DNA of 64,000 bases, from positions 78,440 through 142,439 of the forward strand of contig NZ_JAERMK010000016.1 in the NCBI RefSeq assembly GCF_016918015.1, written 5' to 3'. Below are positions 16,394 through 24,430 of this stretch, piece after piece. Both the position numbers and the translations under genes were made by a program. Each line of letters starts with the position of its first letter. Positions within the stretch are counted from its first letter, which is position 1. The DNA is from Glycomyces sp. YM15. Its GTDB lineage: Bacteria > Actinomycetota > Actinomycetes > Mycobacteriales > Micromonosporaceae. The notes under the pieces were generated by a model. It saw only the letters and a list, made by a program, of their open reading frames with translations. It was not told where the DNA came from and searched no databases.

Positions 16394-16429
16394 GTGGGGG
16401 GCGGGTCCATGTTCGAGCCCGCCCCCCAC
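16394..16429. terminator. Strong GC hairpin, 12-bp stem
   Basis: GTGGGGGGCGGG (16394-16405) pairs perfectly with CCCGCCCCCCAC (16418-16429) around a 12-base loop. It lies 25 bases beyond the stop of the beta-helix gene at 16454 and 90 bases before the next leftward start, so it probably terminates that transcript. Confidence 0.7.
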
Positions 16430-16453
16430 CGCTCCACGTCCCTATCGGCGCAG

Positions 16454-17401
16454 CTACCAGCCCTGCCCTGACTTCCTCCTGTAGACGACACCCTTCACAA
16501 CGATCGTGCCCGAACCGGACACGCTCTTGTCGGCGTCACCGATCACGGTCGACACGGCAATGGAACCCGAGCCCGCCACACTCAGCCTCGCGTCCCCATC
16601 GATCGCGCCGCCGTGCCGGACCGAGCCGGAACCTGCCACGCTCGCGGACAAGCGCGTACTCGACCCGCCGCGGACGTCCACTGATCCCGACCCGGCGATC
16701 CTGGCACGCACCTGGCCCGCAACCGACCCGATGACGTACCCGCCCGAACCGTTGATCTCCAGATCCGCGTCACCGTTCACGTGAGCGATCGTCGCCGTCG
16801 CCGATCCGTTGATCTCGCCCGACAGGTGCCCGATCTGCGAAGCGACCAGGCTTGCCTGAAACGTCGGGCTGAAGTCGACGGCGCCGCGCAACGTGTCGGT
16901 GATGCCGACAGCGCCCACGAGGTCGCGAACCATGAGGTTCACGTCCTGCGGGACCATGATGACGAGCCTCATGCCGCGCTCCAGGTCGACTTCGCGTCCG
17001 TCGATGATGAACGTGCTCCCTCCGCCTCCGACGACGCGGCCGTTGATGATCGTGGTCGACGAGAACGAGCCTCCACCCACGAAGACGTTCCCGCCGTGCG
17101 AGTTGAACCCGCCGCCGCCCGAGCCGGGCTTGAACGGCAGGTCTCCGTCCAAGAGGAGGCGACCGCCGTCCACGCGGCCGCGCAACGCGCCGAACATGGC
17201 GGTGTCGCCGTCGGCGAGGCTGACCGTGATCTGGCCGTTCCGCGAGGGGACCAGGGCGACCTGCGCGAGCATGCGTCCGAGGACGATTGTGCGGACTCCG
17301 CTCGTGTCGTATCGCTGCTCGCGCTGGCCTCCCGGCACAGCAGGAAGGTTGCGAGGGTCGGCGAGCGCAGCGGAAGCAGAGAGGTACTGATCGATGCTCA
17401 T
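16454..17401 (-). CDS. GIN/DUF2807-like beta-helix protein without a signal peptide
   Basis: A 315-residue protein with ATG 17401 after GGAGGTCACC. The C-terminal 120 residues repeat units ending in G-S-G-S or G-S-G-G ('LEINGSGGYVIGSVAGQ', 'ARIAGSGSVDVRGGSS', 'SVAGSGSIAVSTVIGDA'), the signature of right-handed beta-helix 'putative adhesin' domains. The middle has a Gly-rich loop ('SGGGGFNSHGGNVFVGGGSF'). Unlike most relatives there is no signal peptide or membrane anchor, so it is probably cytoplasmic. An AT-rich stretch at 17490-17525 holds a candidate promoter, and a hairpin at 16394-16429 ends the unit. Confidence 0.7.
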   Translation of the reverse strand: MSIDQYLSASAALADPRNLPAVPGGQREQRYDTSGVRTIVLGRMLAQVALVPSRNGQITVSLADGDTAMFGALRGRVDGGRLLLDGDLPFKPGSGGGGFNSHGGNVFVGGGSFSSTTIINGRVVGGGGSTFIIDGREVDLERGMRLVIMVPQDVNLMVRDLVGAVGITDTLRGAVDFSPTFQASLVASQIGHLSGEINGSATATIAHVNGDADLEINGSGGYVIGSVAGQVRARIAGSGSVDVRGGSSTRLSASVAGSGSVRHGGAIDGDARLSVAGSGSIAVSTVIGDADKSVSGSGTIVVKGVVYRRKSGQGW

Positions 17402-17561
17402 GACGGGGTGACCTCCGGGTCAAAGTGGATGATGCAATCGCGGCCCGGAAACGTTGCGATTGAACAGGTTTCGGGCCGACACCTCCCTATATTTTAGTGG
17501 ATTTTGACTGATTGCGTTCTGGCGAAATTGCTGCCTGTATGCCTTGCAACGCGTGCGGCGG

Positions 17562-17939
17562 TCACCGCTGTTTGCGTGTTGAGCCCGTCAATGCGATGCC
17601 GATCGCGAGCACTCCAAGAGCTTCCTTTTCCGGCGGGTACAGTTCGCGAAGTCCGGCGATCTGGTCCGCGGCCGGCAGGCGCGGATTGACCGCCGACGCG
17701 TCCTCAGCCTCGTACAGGGCATCGAACGACGCATATCGCGCCAGGCGCGTCACGGTCACCGCCACGGTCTCGCCAGTGCTCATGCACGTGAACTCGATGC
17801 GGTCCCCGACCTTGACCTGGAGGCGTTTCGGGTCGGCCACGCGAATTTCGGTCCGCTTCAAGCCCGCCTGGACCGTTTGGAAATACTGCTCATCGAGACG
17901 CATCGGGTGGGAGCGCGAGGTCATGTCCATGGCTGTCAT
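17562..17939 (-). CDS. ASCH-domain (PUA-like) protein
   Basis: A 125-residue protein; ATG 17939 is used but two ATGs follow within 12 codons. The pattern 'MRLDEQYFQTVQAGLKRTEI', 'VKVGDRIEFTCMSTGE', 'VTVTRLARYASFDALYE' and a C-terminal 'GVLAIGIAL' matches the ASCH domain, a small beta-barrel of the PUA superfamily that binds RNA or modified nucleosides. Some members are nucleases or amidohydrolases. No catalytic triad is obvious to me. It is divergent from the 18023 gene with an 83-base gap. Confidence 0.7.
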   Translation of the reverse strand: MTAMDMTSRSHPMRLDEQYFQTVQAGLKRTEIRVADPKRLQVKVGDRIEFTCMSTGETVAVTVTRLARYASFDALYEAEDASAVNPRLPAADQIAGLRELYPPEKEALGVLAIGIALTGSTRKQR

Positions 17940-18022
17940 GATTCACTGTTCCGTCGACGACCGTGCACGGTCGGGTGTGTCGTCAGCCCGATTCAGCGGC
18001 GAACCCGCTGATAATCGACGCT

Positions 18023-18859
18023 ATGCAGAAACGTATGCGACTTCCGGGTGCGGAGCCCGACGCGTCCCTCGACACGGCTGCCGTCGACCAGGCGCTGCGA
18101 GAGCGACCGGGCTGGATCCTGGACGAACGCACGCGCTCCTGGACGTACACGCCTTCGACGCCCCCGGCACGCGCCGGCGTCACCGTCCCTGACAGTTGCT
18201 TCCTCCGGCCGACTGAGCTCGACTTGGAACTCGAAGCGCCTACGGCATTCCCGCCTTCAGTGGTGCACCAATTTGACGCTGGTGACCCGCCAGTCCTAGC
18301 CCGGGACGTCACCGGTTTGGACGACACGCACCTTGCCGAGCGCGGACTGGTTGAAGCGATCGACTTGCCGACTGACGTCGCCGCAGTCGTCGCGCTGTTG
18401 CCGCACATCGAGTCGTGGCGGTGGCCGGACGCCCTGCCAACGGACGGATTCGGCCCGCCCGTCATGCGTTTCACGCCGTTCCCTGCGGAGGTCGATGAGC
18501 TGCGAGCGGTCATGGCCGAGCGGCCCGCATGGGTCGTGGAAGACGCGCCGTACGAAGGTGATCCGCTTGTGCAGATGCCGCCTCGTTTCACACACACCTC
18601 CGCGGAGGGGCACGTCGTCGAAATCCGGCCGCTGCAGAACCGGCCCGGGTTCAGCGTCCGCAGCGAAGGCTCGCCGGCAATGACGGCCTTGGAGTATGAG
18701 ACCGGAACTGACATGCTTCGACTCGCTGCGGTCATCGAAAAGCACGGTCTGAGCTTCCGCAACGTCATGCCACCGGCAAGGCGCCGCAAGCAGTCCATGC
18801 TCAAACTCCTCGAGCGGAAAGACACGAAACGACGCATGACGGTCCTCGCAAAGGAATAG
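18023..18859 (+). CDS. Protein of unknown function, possibly leaderless
   Basis: A 278-residue protein. ATG 18023 is preceded by GATAAT at 18010-18015, so transcription would begin at or next to the start codon and the mRNA may be leaderless; ATG is preferred over a longer frame from 17963. The sequence contains two similar halves around 'ALRERPGWILDERTRSWTY' and 'VMAERPAWVVEDAPYEGD', both 'xRPxWxxxx', suggesting an internal repeat. The C-terminus is basic ('PPARRRKQSMLKLLERKDTK'). No known family recognised. It converges with the Nudix fusion gene 10 bases later. Confidence 0.6.
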   Translation: MQKRMRLPGAEPDASLDTAAVDQALRERPGWILDERTRSWTYTPSTPPARAGVTVPDSCFLRPTELDLELEAPTAFPPSVVHQFDAGDPPVLARDVTGLDDTHLAERGLVEAIDLPTDVAAVVALLPHIESWRWPDALPTDGFGPPVMRFTPFPAEVDELRAVMAERPAWVVEDAPYEGDPLVQMPPRFTHTSAEGHVVEIRPLQNRPGFSVRSEGSPAMTALEYETGTDMLRLAAVIEKHGLSFRNVMPPARRRKQSMLKLLERKDTKRRMTVLAKE

Positions 18860-18869
18860 CGCCGGTCCG

Positions 18870-20036
18870 TCAGACTCGTCCCGCGAGCGCCTGCGTGATC
18901 ATGCCGAACGTTGCCCAGTCGACCAGCCGCTGGTCGCGAATCTCGGCGTACGTGGCAAGTTCAATCCAGGTCTGCTCCGAACCGAGACCATCGCCGCCCG
19001 GGATGTCCTGGCGTGCCCGCAGCCACTCAAGTTCGGCACCGGTGATTTCCGCAGCGAACAGGTGCGCGCGGTGCGTGGTGACCGTTGCGGCAACCTGCCG
19101 GGCCCCGAGGGGACGCAACCGGTCGGCGTCCAGGACCAGGCCGGTTTCTTCCCGAACTTCGTCGACGGCCCAACCGGTCGGATCCTGCGTGCTGCCGCCG
19201 CCGGGAAGTTCGTGTACGAAACCGTCCGGTGTGGCCGCCGGGGATCGGAACTCCCGCACGAGGACCACGACCGTGTCGTCCAAGTCGCGGCCGGGGCAGT
19301 ACAGGGCCACCTGTGCCGTGTCCGGACGCGAGAGCACGACCTCGTTGTCTTTCACGCGGTCCTCGGCCGCCACATGCACCGCGACGTGCGCGGCCCAGTA
19401 GAAGACGGTGTCGCGGGCCGGGCCGACCCGGAACGTCCATTCGACGTGGGCGCTGACGAGGCGGTTGCCCGCGGCCCGCTGCGCGCGGTGCCAGGCCTGG
19501 AAGCTGTCGGTCGCCCACACCTGGAGCGGCACAGTGCGTTCGCCTTCGGTGCGGTGCGCGCCGGTTCCCACCTGCGCCAGTGCGGCCCGGACCGTGTCCG
19601 CGAGCGTGTCGCGGACCGGCACGCCGTTTACCTCTGCCAGGTGCCGGAGGTATTCGTTCTTCGGCGCGGTCGGCGGCGCCCCGAACACCACTTTTCCGGA
19701 GGCGACCCACGCTCCGTACTCGATGTTCGTCGTCAGCGCTGGCATCGTGGCCATGTCCCTGGGCACCCAGAACACGATGGCGTCAGCGGCGTTCATCCAC
19801 TGGTCCTCCCAGTCGGCTTGGCCCGTGTAATCGGCGAGGACGCCTTCGCGCAGTTCCGGGGTGAAGACGACCAGGCGGCCGTCATGCCGCCACTGGTCTT
19901 GGAAGAGCGCGGCAGCGTCGCGGTTCCAGGCGGGAACGTCAGCAGACCGGGGGAGGGGACCGGCGAGGAACACGGCGGCGTGCCACGACTCGGGCGGTGT
20001 CTCGTTCGCGTGGACGATGACGACTTCACTGGCCAT
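18870..20036 (-). CDS. Nucleoside 2-deoxyribosyltransferase-like domain fused to a Nudix hydrolase
   Basis: A 388-residue protein from ATG 20036. Residues about 15-140 look like the Nuc_deoxyrib_tr family: 'HAAVFLAGPLPRSADVPAWN', 'LVVFTPELREG', 'DQWMNAADAIVFWVPRD', 'NIEYGAWVASGKVVFGAPP'. Residues about 170-385 carry a Nudix fold with box-like sequence 'ELPGGGSTQDPTGWAVDEVR' then EETGL. The box has the EVREETG core, but the first Arg is Asp and an upstream Glu is not in its usual place, so activity is uncertain. Together the domains suggest handling of a damaged or modified nucleotide or an NAD-like metabolite. Frame upstream of 20036 is not credible coding. Confidence 0.72.
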   Translation of the reverse strand: MASEVVIVHANETPPESWHAAVFLAGPLPRSADVPAWNRDAAALFQDQWRHDGRLVVFTPELREGVLADYTGQADWEDQWMNAADAIVFWVPRDMATMPALTTNIEYGAWVASGKVVFGAPPTAPKNEYLRHLAEVNGVPVRDTLADTVRAALAQVGTGAHRTEGERTVPLQVWATDSFQAWHRAQRAAGNRLVSAHVEWTFRVGPARDTVFYWAAHVAVHVAAEDRVKDNEVVLSRPDTAQVALYCPGRDLDDTVVVLVREFRSPAATPDGFVHELPGGGSTQDPTGWAVDEVREETGLVLDADRLRPLGARQVAATVTTHRAHLFAAEITGAELEWLRARQDIPGGDGLGSEQTWIELATYAEIRDQRLVDWATFGMITQALAGRV

Positions 20037-20180
20037 GGACACTCGCAATGCTCGATACAGGCTTGGGGACCATCTGAGTCTACGAAGTCGCAAAGTCGCC
20101 ACAGCCCCACACATAGCCGCCCGGGGACGGTTGCAGCCGGAGTCATCAATCACAGAAGTCCAATGTGCGCGCTTCGGGAG

Positions 20181-20209
20181 ATGACAAGTGCGGGAGCGAA
20201 CGTTACGAT
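20181..20209 (+). promoter_or_regulatory. Sigma-70 type promoter for lsr2
   Basis: ATGACA at 20181-20186 and TACGAT at 20204-20209 are separated by exactly 17 bases and lie 51 bases before the lsr2 ATG. The match to vegetative actinomycete promoters is good. Confidence 0.6.
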
Positions 20210-20260
20210 CCAACTCGCACACGAACGTGCGCACCCTCGCTCCCATGGAAGGTCCCCGCA

Positions 20261-20614
20261 ATGGCGAAGAAGATCGAAACGTACCTGATCGACGACATCG
20301 ACGGCACCCCTGCCGACGGGACGGTTCAGTTCGGTATCGACGGCGAGTTGTACAGCATTGACCTGTCCAGCAAGCACTCCCTTGAGCTGTACAAAAGCAT
20401 TGAGAAGTTCCGCGACAACGGGACCCGGCTGGGCCGCATTCACCTCAAGTCGCGCACGTCGGACACGTCAGTGAAGCGGGTGCCTGTGGGCGTGAACCGT
20501 GACCGGAATGCTGCGATCCGCGCGTGGGCTGAGCAGCAAGGCATTACCGTGAGCACTCGCGGTCGCATTCAGGAAGCAGTGGTTGCCAAGTACGACGCTG
20601 CTCACGCCGCCTGA
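20261..20614 (+). CDS. lsr2: Lsr2 nucleoid-associated protein
   Basis: A 117-residue protein beginning 'MAKKIETYLIDDIDGTPADG', the diagnostic Lsr2 N-terminus that forms the dimerisation strands. The C-terminus ('AIRAWAEQQGITVSTRGRIQ' then EAVVAKYD) is the AT-hook-like DNA-binding domain with the RGR core. Lsr2 is the actinobacterial H-NS counterpart and silences AT-rich foreign DNA. Length matches the family. Actinomycetes usually carry a chromosomal lsr2 as well, so this is probably an additional copy on an accessory element. It has its own promoter and stands alone. Confidence 0.92.
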   Translation: MAKKIETYLIDDIDGTPADGTVQFGIDGELYSIDLSSKHSLELYKSIEKFRDNGTRLGRIHLKSRTSDTSVKRVPVGVNRDRNAAIRAWAEQQGITVSTRGRIQEAVVAKYDAAHAA

Positions 20615-20662
20615 GCTCGCGGAAGCCGCCCAAGCTAGTGCCTTAGGTTGAAGAGCCAGTGT

Positions 20663-20941
20663 CTATTCGTCAGGGCTGCCGTATCGGTAGAGGAGCGCTG
20701 CGGCCGCGACGCCACCGATGACGGTCAACGGACCGAACACGAGCCCAATGAGCTTCGTCGCTCCCGATGCGGCCCAGCTCGTCCCGCCGGACATTTCGGC
20801 GTTCACCACGCCAACGGTGAACACGCCACCCAATATGATGAGCAGCGTGACTTTGAACGGCACCCGCTCGAGGTATCGAATGACGAAACGACGCACGTTA
20901 GCGGGTGCTGCCGCCTGCGAGCGCGGTTTCGTGCGCGGCAT
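20663..20941 (-). CDS. Small membrane protein
   Basis: A 92-residue protein from ATG 20941. A basic N-terminus ('PRTKPRSQAAAPANVRRFVI') is followed by two hydrophobic segments at about 28-48 and 62-85 ('VTLLIILGGVFTVGVV', 'LIGLVFGPLTVIGGVAAAAL'). It overlaps the 3' end of the upstream gene by 44 bases in another frame. Function unknown. Confidence 0.55.
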   Translation of the reverse strand: MPRTKPRSQAAAPANVRRFVIRYLERVPFKVTLLIILGGVFTVGVVNAEMSGGTSWAASGATKLIGLVFGPLTVIGGVAAAALLYRYGSPDE

Positions 20942-21230
20942 GGATGACGCCTGCAGTTGTCGGTGGGAAGTCGTAAGTGGCCTTATACAGGACCGGGAAA
21001 CGGTCGGCGGGATCGCGTCGCAAGCGCGCTTCGATGAAGAGGAACAGCTCGGGGTCACCTGCGGCAGCTTCGAGGAGCTCTTGCTCAGTGTGCTGCAGAA
21101 ACTTCCACGTCTCCATGATTTCCTGCGAGAAACGTTGGCTGACCTCGGTAGGGAGCACGTTGAGACGGTCGAGGAACGTGAGCAGGTCCGTACCGGTCAA
21201 GGCTTGCGTGCCGCTGTCCTTCAAGTTCAC
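20898..21230 (-). CDS. Small soluble helical protein, unknown function
   Basis: A 110-residue protein starting at GTG 21230 with AAGGATC upstream. The sequence is helical and acidic ('LTFLDRLNVLPTEVSQRFSQ', 'LFLFIEARLRRDPADRFP'). Codon positions follow the GC3 bias of the region, supporting coding. It overlaps the membrane protein downstream by 44 bases, so the pair is likely translated together. Confidence 0.55.
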   Translation of the reverse strand: MNLKDSGTQALTGTDLLTFLDRLNVLPTEVSQRFSQEIMETWKFLQHTEQELLEAAAGDPELFLFIEARLRRDPADRFPVLYKATYDFPPTTAGVIHAAHETALAGGSTR

Positions 21231-21531
21231 GATCGGTGATCCTTCAAAGGCTGGGTTGACGGTGCGGCACGAGCGTACGCGGCAGTGCCGACATTCGGTC
21301 TGGTTCGGCGTGGCGGTGGTGCGCTTCCTTGATGGAGCCCACCGGGCTTGTTCTCGACGTTGCCTCCCAGGTCAAGGCACCGGCCCCGGGTGGCTTCCAT
21401 GATCGGCCCAGACGCGAAGGCGTTACCGCTGGTCAGTGCATCATCATGGTGCCCGCTGGCTGCTGTGCGCCGGGCACGACCTGAGCCAGCGAGGCAACAG
21501 TATCGTGCGGTGCGGCTCTTGCAGCCGGTGT
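21231..21531. other. Intergenic stretch with no recognised feature
   Basis: About 300 bases between two leftward genes. Short frames on both strands lack ribosome sites and read like antisense. I see no hairpin longer than 6 bp and no clear promoter. Confidence 0.4.
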
Positions 21532-22182
21532 TCAGTCCCTGTGGGCTTGCACCCAGCGGCGCATTTCGGCGCCGGTCACGGTCTTCCCGGAAGGCAGTAC
21601 CACCGTGGCAGTGTCGCCGAAGGACGCACCAGCAAGCATGCGGATGAGGGCAGCGTCGTCTGCGGTGACCTCGTGAGCGTGCAGCGGCGACGGTTCACCG
21701 ACTGGTGTCCGCTCGCCTTCACCGTCGTGGCCACCGACGCCGTATTCGTCTCGGAGCCTGCGCGCTGCGCCACGTTCCACTTCCTCGTACAACGCTGGGT
21801 TCACTTCCCGGAAACTCTTGAGCGCTTCGGGGATCGCCGGCCACTCACGGAGGGCCGCTTCCGCAGCTTCGTACCGGACGCGGGCGTTCTTGACAGCAGA
21901 GCGGCCCTGCCAACCCCACAAGCCCCGAGCTGCGCGTTCCGCACGGCCAAGATCCACCGCGGCGAACAAATACTCGTTTGCTTTGCCGCCGAACAGACCA
22001 GCAGCTTCGAGACCATGCTCGTCAGCGACCATTTCAATCCAGCGGACCGTGGCGTCGTTTGCGCTCTCCCCGTCGACGGTGACTAGGTCGCTCGGGCGTC
22101 CGGTCCGGGCCGCCTCGTGGTAGGCGCGAGCCCACGCGTGGACGAGGCCTTCAGGTGTCTGGCGGTCGCTACGAGATTCCAC
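21532..22182 (-). CDS. Soluble protein of unknown function
   Basis: A 216-residue protein from GTG 22182, preceded by AAGGAGCGACC. The frame extends to 22257, but that would overlap the upstream gene and lacks a ribosome site. It is helical and rich in Ala, Arg and Glu ('RYEAAEAALREWPAIPEAL', 'LYEEVERGAARRLRDEYG'). No motif recognised. It follows the 22218-22484 gene by 35 bases, suggesting a two-gene operon. Confidence 0.6.
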   Translation of the reverse strand: MESRSDRQTPEGLVHAWARAYHEAARTGRPSDLVTVDGESANDATVRWIEMVADEHGLEAAGLFGGKANEYLFAAVDLGRAERAARGLWGWQGRSAVKNARVRYEAAEAALREWPAIPEALKSFREVNPALYEEVERGAARRLRDEYGVGGHDGEGERTPVGEPSPLHAHEVTADDAALIRMLAGASFGDTATVVLPSGKTVTGAEMRRWVQAHRD

Positions 22183-22217
22183 GGACGGTCGCTCCTTCTT
22201 TGGGGTTTCGCACGAGG

Positions 22218-22484
22218 TCAGGACTGGCCGAGCTGGCTCTTGCGATGCATGAGCCACATGGTCTCGTAGGCGATCGACTCGATTGCGTCCCGGTCGTCAG
22301 ATTCGACTGCGCGCTGATGGCGTTCCTGAACTGCCTGAGCGTCTCGGCGGAGCACGGCACCGTCAACGTCTCGTTGCATTCGTTCGTGTTCGACGCGCTC
22401 CTGTTCGCTCATTGGCGCGTCGTCAAGGGCTGCGAGGAGCTGCTGCGCCAGGTCGAGTTCGTCAACGGGTTCAGGTACGGCCAC
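22218..22484 (-). CDS. Small acidic helical protein
   Basis: An 88-residue protein starting at GTG 22484. It is Glu/Asp/Gln-rich and helical ('LLAALDDAPMSEQERVEHER' and 'AQAVQERHQRAVESDDRD'), possibly a coiled coil. It heads a two-gene leftward operon with the 216-residue protein. Function unknown. Confidence 0.5.
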   Translation of the reverse strand: MAVPEPVDELDLAQQLLAALDDAPMSEQERVEHERMQRDVDGAVLRRDAQAVQERHQRAVESDDRDAIESIAYETMWLMHRKSQLGQS

Positions 22485-22803
22485 GAGCGGAGCCCTTCTT
22501 CCATCGGTGACGGGTGTGCAAGGGTTCTATCTACCTGCAATTTTACTCGAAGCTGCGGTTTGGTGTAGCGGCCGCAACGGCGGGGCCGCGCCCACTGGGT
22601 CCGACCACTCCGGCGGCGTCCACCAGCGCCGTCATGCGCGCGGCAATCGAGAGCTCTGCGCCGCTCGAGCCGCGGGTCGTCGCCAGGTGCAGCCGTAATT
22701 GGGCCTGAAGAGGGTGCCCCCAGCACCCACACAGTACGTGTTGCGTTGAAGCACACCCGCATCGAAGCCGCTAACCTGCTTGAAACGACCAGGAGGAGGC
22801 CGT
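22485..22803. other. Intergenic region upstream of the cyclotransferase-like gene
   Basis: About 320 bases separating divergent genes. A small hairpin GGGTGC-CCCCA-GCACCC lies at about 22710-22726. Short frames here look antisense. The region must carry promoters for both sides but no consensus pair is clear. Confidence 0.4.
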
Positions 22804-23535
22804 ATGCAAGCACCGGTTCACGCGAGTGCGCCCGCGAGCGACCCGGCAGGGTACCCGTGGCTGCCGCTCAATACGTCTGCCATCGTCACCGCCGATGCGG
22901 TCGAACCGGTGCTCGTGGACGGCTCCCACTGGACGACCATCAACGCACACCTGTCAGCCGCAGGCTCCGCTCCGATGTCCGAACGTCATGCAGTTTTGGC
23001 GATCGGATCGAACCGATCCCTAGTGGCCCTGCGCCGTAAGTACGCCCGCGTGCCAGGCTGGGTCCTGCCGACGCTGCGAGTGACCGTCCCCGGGCTTGAC
23101 GTCGGCCATGCCGCGTGCGTGTCCAGGCCCGGTTGGATCCCCTGGGCGCCCAGAGTCGGTACCTTCGGTGTCCGCTGCTCGTACGAGGTGGCGTTCCTCG
23201 ACGGCGACACGCTCGCGGTCCTCGACGCGACCGAGCCCAACTACCACCGCGCCGCGCTGCCGCCTGAACATGACGTGCGCCTGGAGAACGGCGAAGTACT
23301 CGTCGGCGTTGACCTGTACTGCTCCCGGCACGGCCTCATCGGCGGCGCGGACGGCATCGCGGTTCCGGCCGGCCGACAGGTGCAAGCACTCGAGCTCGTC
23401 GCGGCCGCGCTCGGCCGAGCCGTCACCCACGCTGACCTTGCCGCTGACGACGGCCTGCGCGAAGAAGCCCGGGAGGCGTTCGCGGCCACGGCAGTCAGCG
23501 ACGGTCTCGCAGCCGCGGCTGTCAAGGCCGCATGA
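22804..23535 (+). CDS. Gamma-glutamylcyclotransferase-like fold protein
   Basis: A 243-residue protein with ATG 22804 after AGGAGGAGGCCGT. The stretch 'HAVLAIGSNRSLVALRRKYA' resembles the Y/F-GSN substrate loop of the GGCT/AIG2 fold, with later 'GVRCSYEVAFLDGDTLAVLD' and 'ATEPNYHRAAL' where the catalytic Glu and the conserved Tyr would be. Members cleave gamma-glutamyl amides. The C-terminal 60 residues are helical and extra. It overlaps the HAD gene by 4 bases (ATGA), so both act in one pathway. The fold assignment is by motif only. Confidence 0.5.
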   Translation: MQAPVHASAPASDPAGYPWLPLNTSAIVTADAVEPVLVDGSHWTTINAHLSAAGSAPMSERHAVLAIGSNRSLVALRRKYARVPGWVLPTLRVTVPGLDVGHAACVSRPGWIPWAPRVGTFGVRCSYEVAFLDGDTLAVLDATEPNYHRAALPPEHDVRLENGEVLVGVDLYCSRHGLIGGADGIAVPAGRQVQALELVAAALGRAVTHADLAADDGLREEAREAFAATAVSDGLAAAAVKAA

Positions 23536-24350
23536 CCGCGTTCAAGGTGATCGCCACCGACCTTGACCGGACACTGCTCGGGGCTGGCGGTTCGATCACC
23601 CCGAGGGCCTTGGCGGCGCTGGCCGCCGCACGGGCCCACGGCATGGCCACGGTCGCTGTCACCGCGCGCCCGCACCGGGCGTTCGAAGTGTGGACTTGGG
23701 CCGCTGACGTGTTCGACGCGGTCATCTGCGCGGGCGGGACGACCGTTTGGGATCCCGCCACCGGAGCTGTCGCCGTCCAACACACCGTGGACCGCGCCGC
23801 GGCCGCGAAGGCAGCAGCCCGGCTGCAAGCCGCCATGCCGCGCTTCCGATTCGCGGTCGAGACCGGGCATGACATCGTCACCGAACCCGGGTACACGAAA
23901 CAGGACTCGGTTCTCGACCGGCGCCGCACTTGCAGTTCGCTCGAGGACGTCTTCGCCGCTGACGGGCCGTTCTTGAAACTGCTCGCGCATGTGCCCGGCG
24001 GCCGCGTCGACGAGCTCGTGGAAGCAGCAGCCGCACTCGAACTTGAGGGCGTGCGTCTGTGGGAGGCCGGCAGCCGCGACCAGATTGAACTCGGCCCGCT
24101 CGGCGTTGACAAGGGCACGAGCCTCGCGGCATGGGCCCGCCGTCGAGGTTTCGCAGCGGAGCACGTGGTCGCGTTCGGTGACGCACCCACGGACGTGCCG
24201 ATGCTTGCGTGGGCGGGCCGCTCGTACGCGGTTGAGAATGCGCATCCGGCCGCAGCCGCCGCAGCGACCGACCAGTGCGCAGCCAACGCTGAAGACGGCG
24301 TTACCAGGATCATCGAAACGCTCGTCGAAACAGTCACCTTGCGACAGTGA
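23532..24350 (+). CDS. HAD-superfamily (Cof-type) phosphatase
   Basis: A 272-residue protein starting with ATGA overlap at 23532. Motifs: 'VIATDLDRTLLGAGG' (DxD nucleophile pair), 'VAVTARPHRA' (Thr of motif II), 'LGVDKGTSLAAW' (Lys of motif III) and 'VVAFGDAPTDVPML' (motif IV Asp pair). The insert between motifs II and III fits the C2 cap of Cof/sugar-phosphatase members. All catalytic residues are intact. Substrate unknown; coupling to the cyclotransferase-like gene is the main clue. Confidence 0.82.
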   Translation: MTAFKVIATDLDRTLLGAGGSITPRALAALAAARAHGMATVAVTARPHRAFEVWTWAADVFDAVICAGGTTVWDPATGAVAVQHTVDRAAAAKAAARLQAAMPRFRFAVETGHDIVTEPGYTKQDSVLDRRRTCSSLEDVFAADGPFLKLLAHVPGGRVDELVEAAAALELEGVRLWEAGSRDQIELGPLGVDKGTSLAAWARRRGFAAEHVVAFGDAPTDVPMLAWAGRSYAVENAHPAAAAAATDQCAANAEDGVTRIIETLVETVTLRQ

Positions 24351-24430
24351 GTGGTGCGCCCTTGAAGGCGCTCGATTCGGAGGTTCGTCCGCTCCGATAG
24401 CATGAACATCAAAGCATCTGACCAGATCGG

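Noticed and set aside
17963..18022. Longer start for the 18023-18859 gene
   Set aside because: The extra 20 residues lack a ribosome site, while a GATAAT box sits just before ATG 18023.
18983..20288. 408-codon plus-strand frame opposite the Nudix fusion
   Set aside because: Its residues mirror the antisense of the minus-strand enzyme, and no known motif is present.
22514..22708. 64-codon plus-strand frame in the gap before the cyclotransferase-like gene
   Set aside because: No ribosome site, no motif, and poor third-position GC compared with neighbours.
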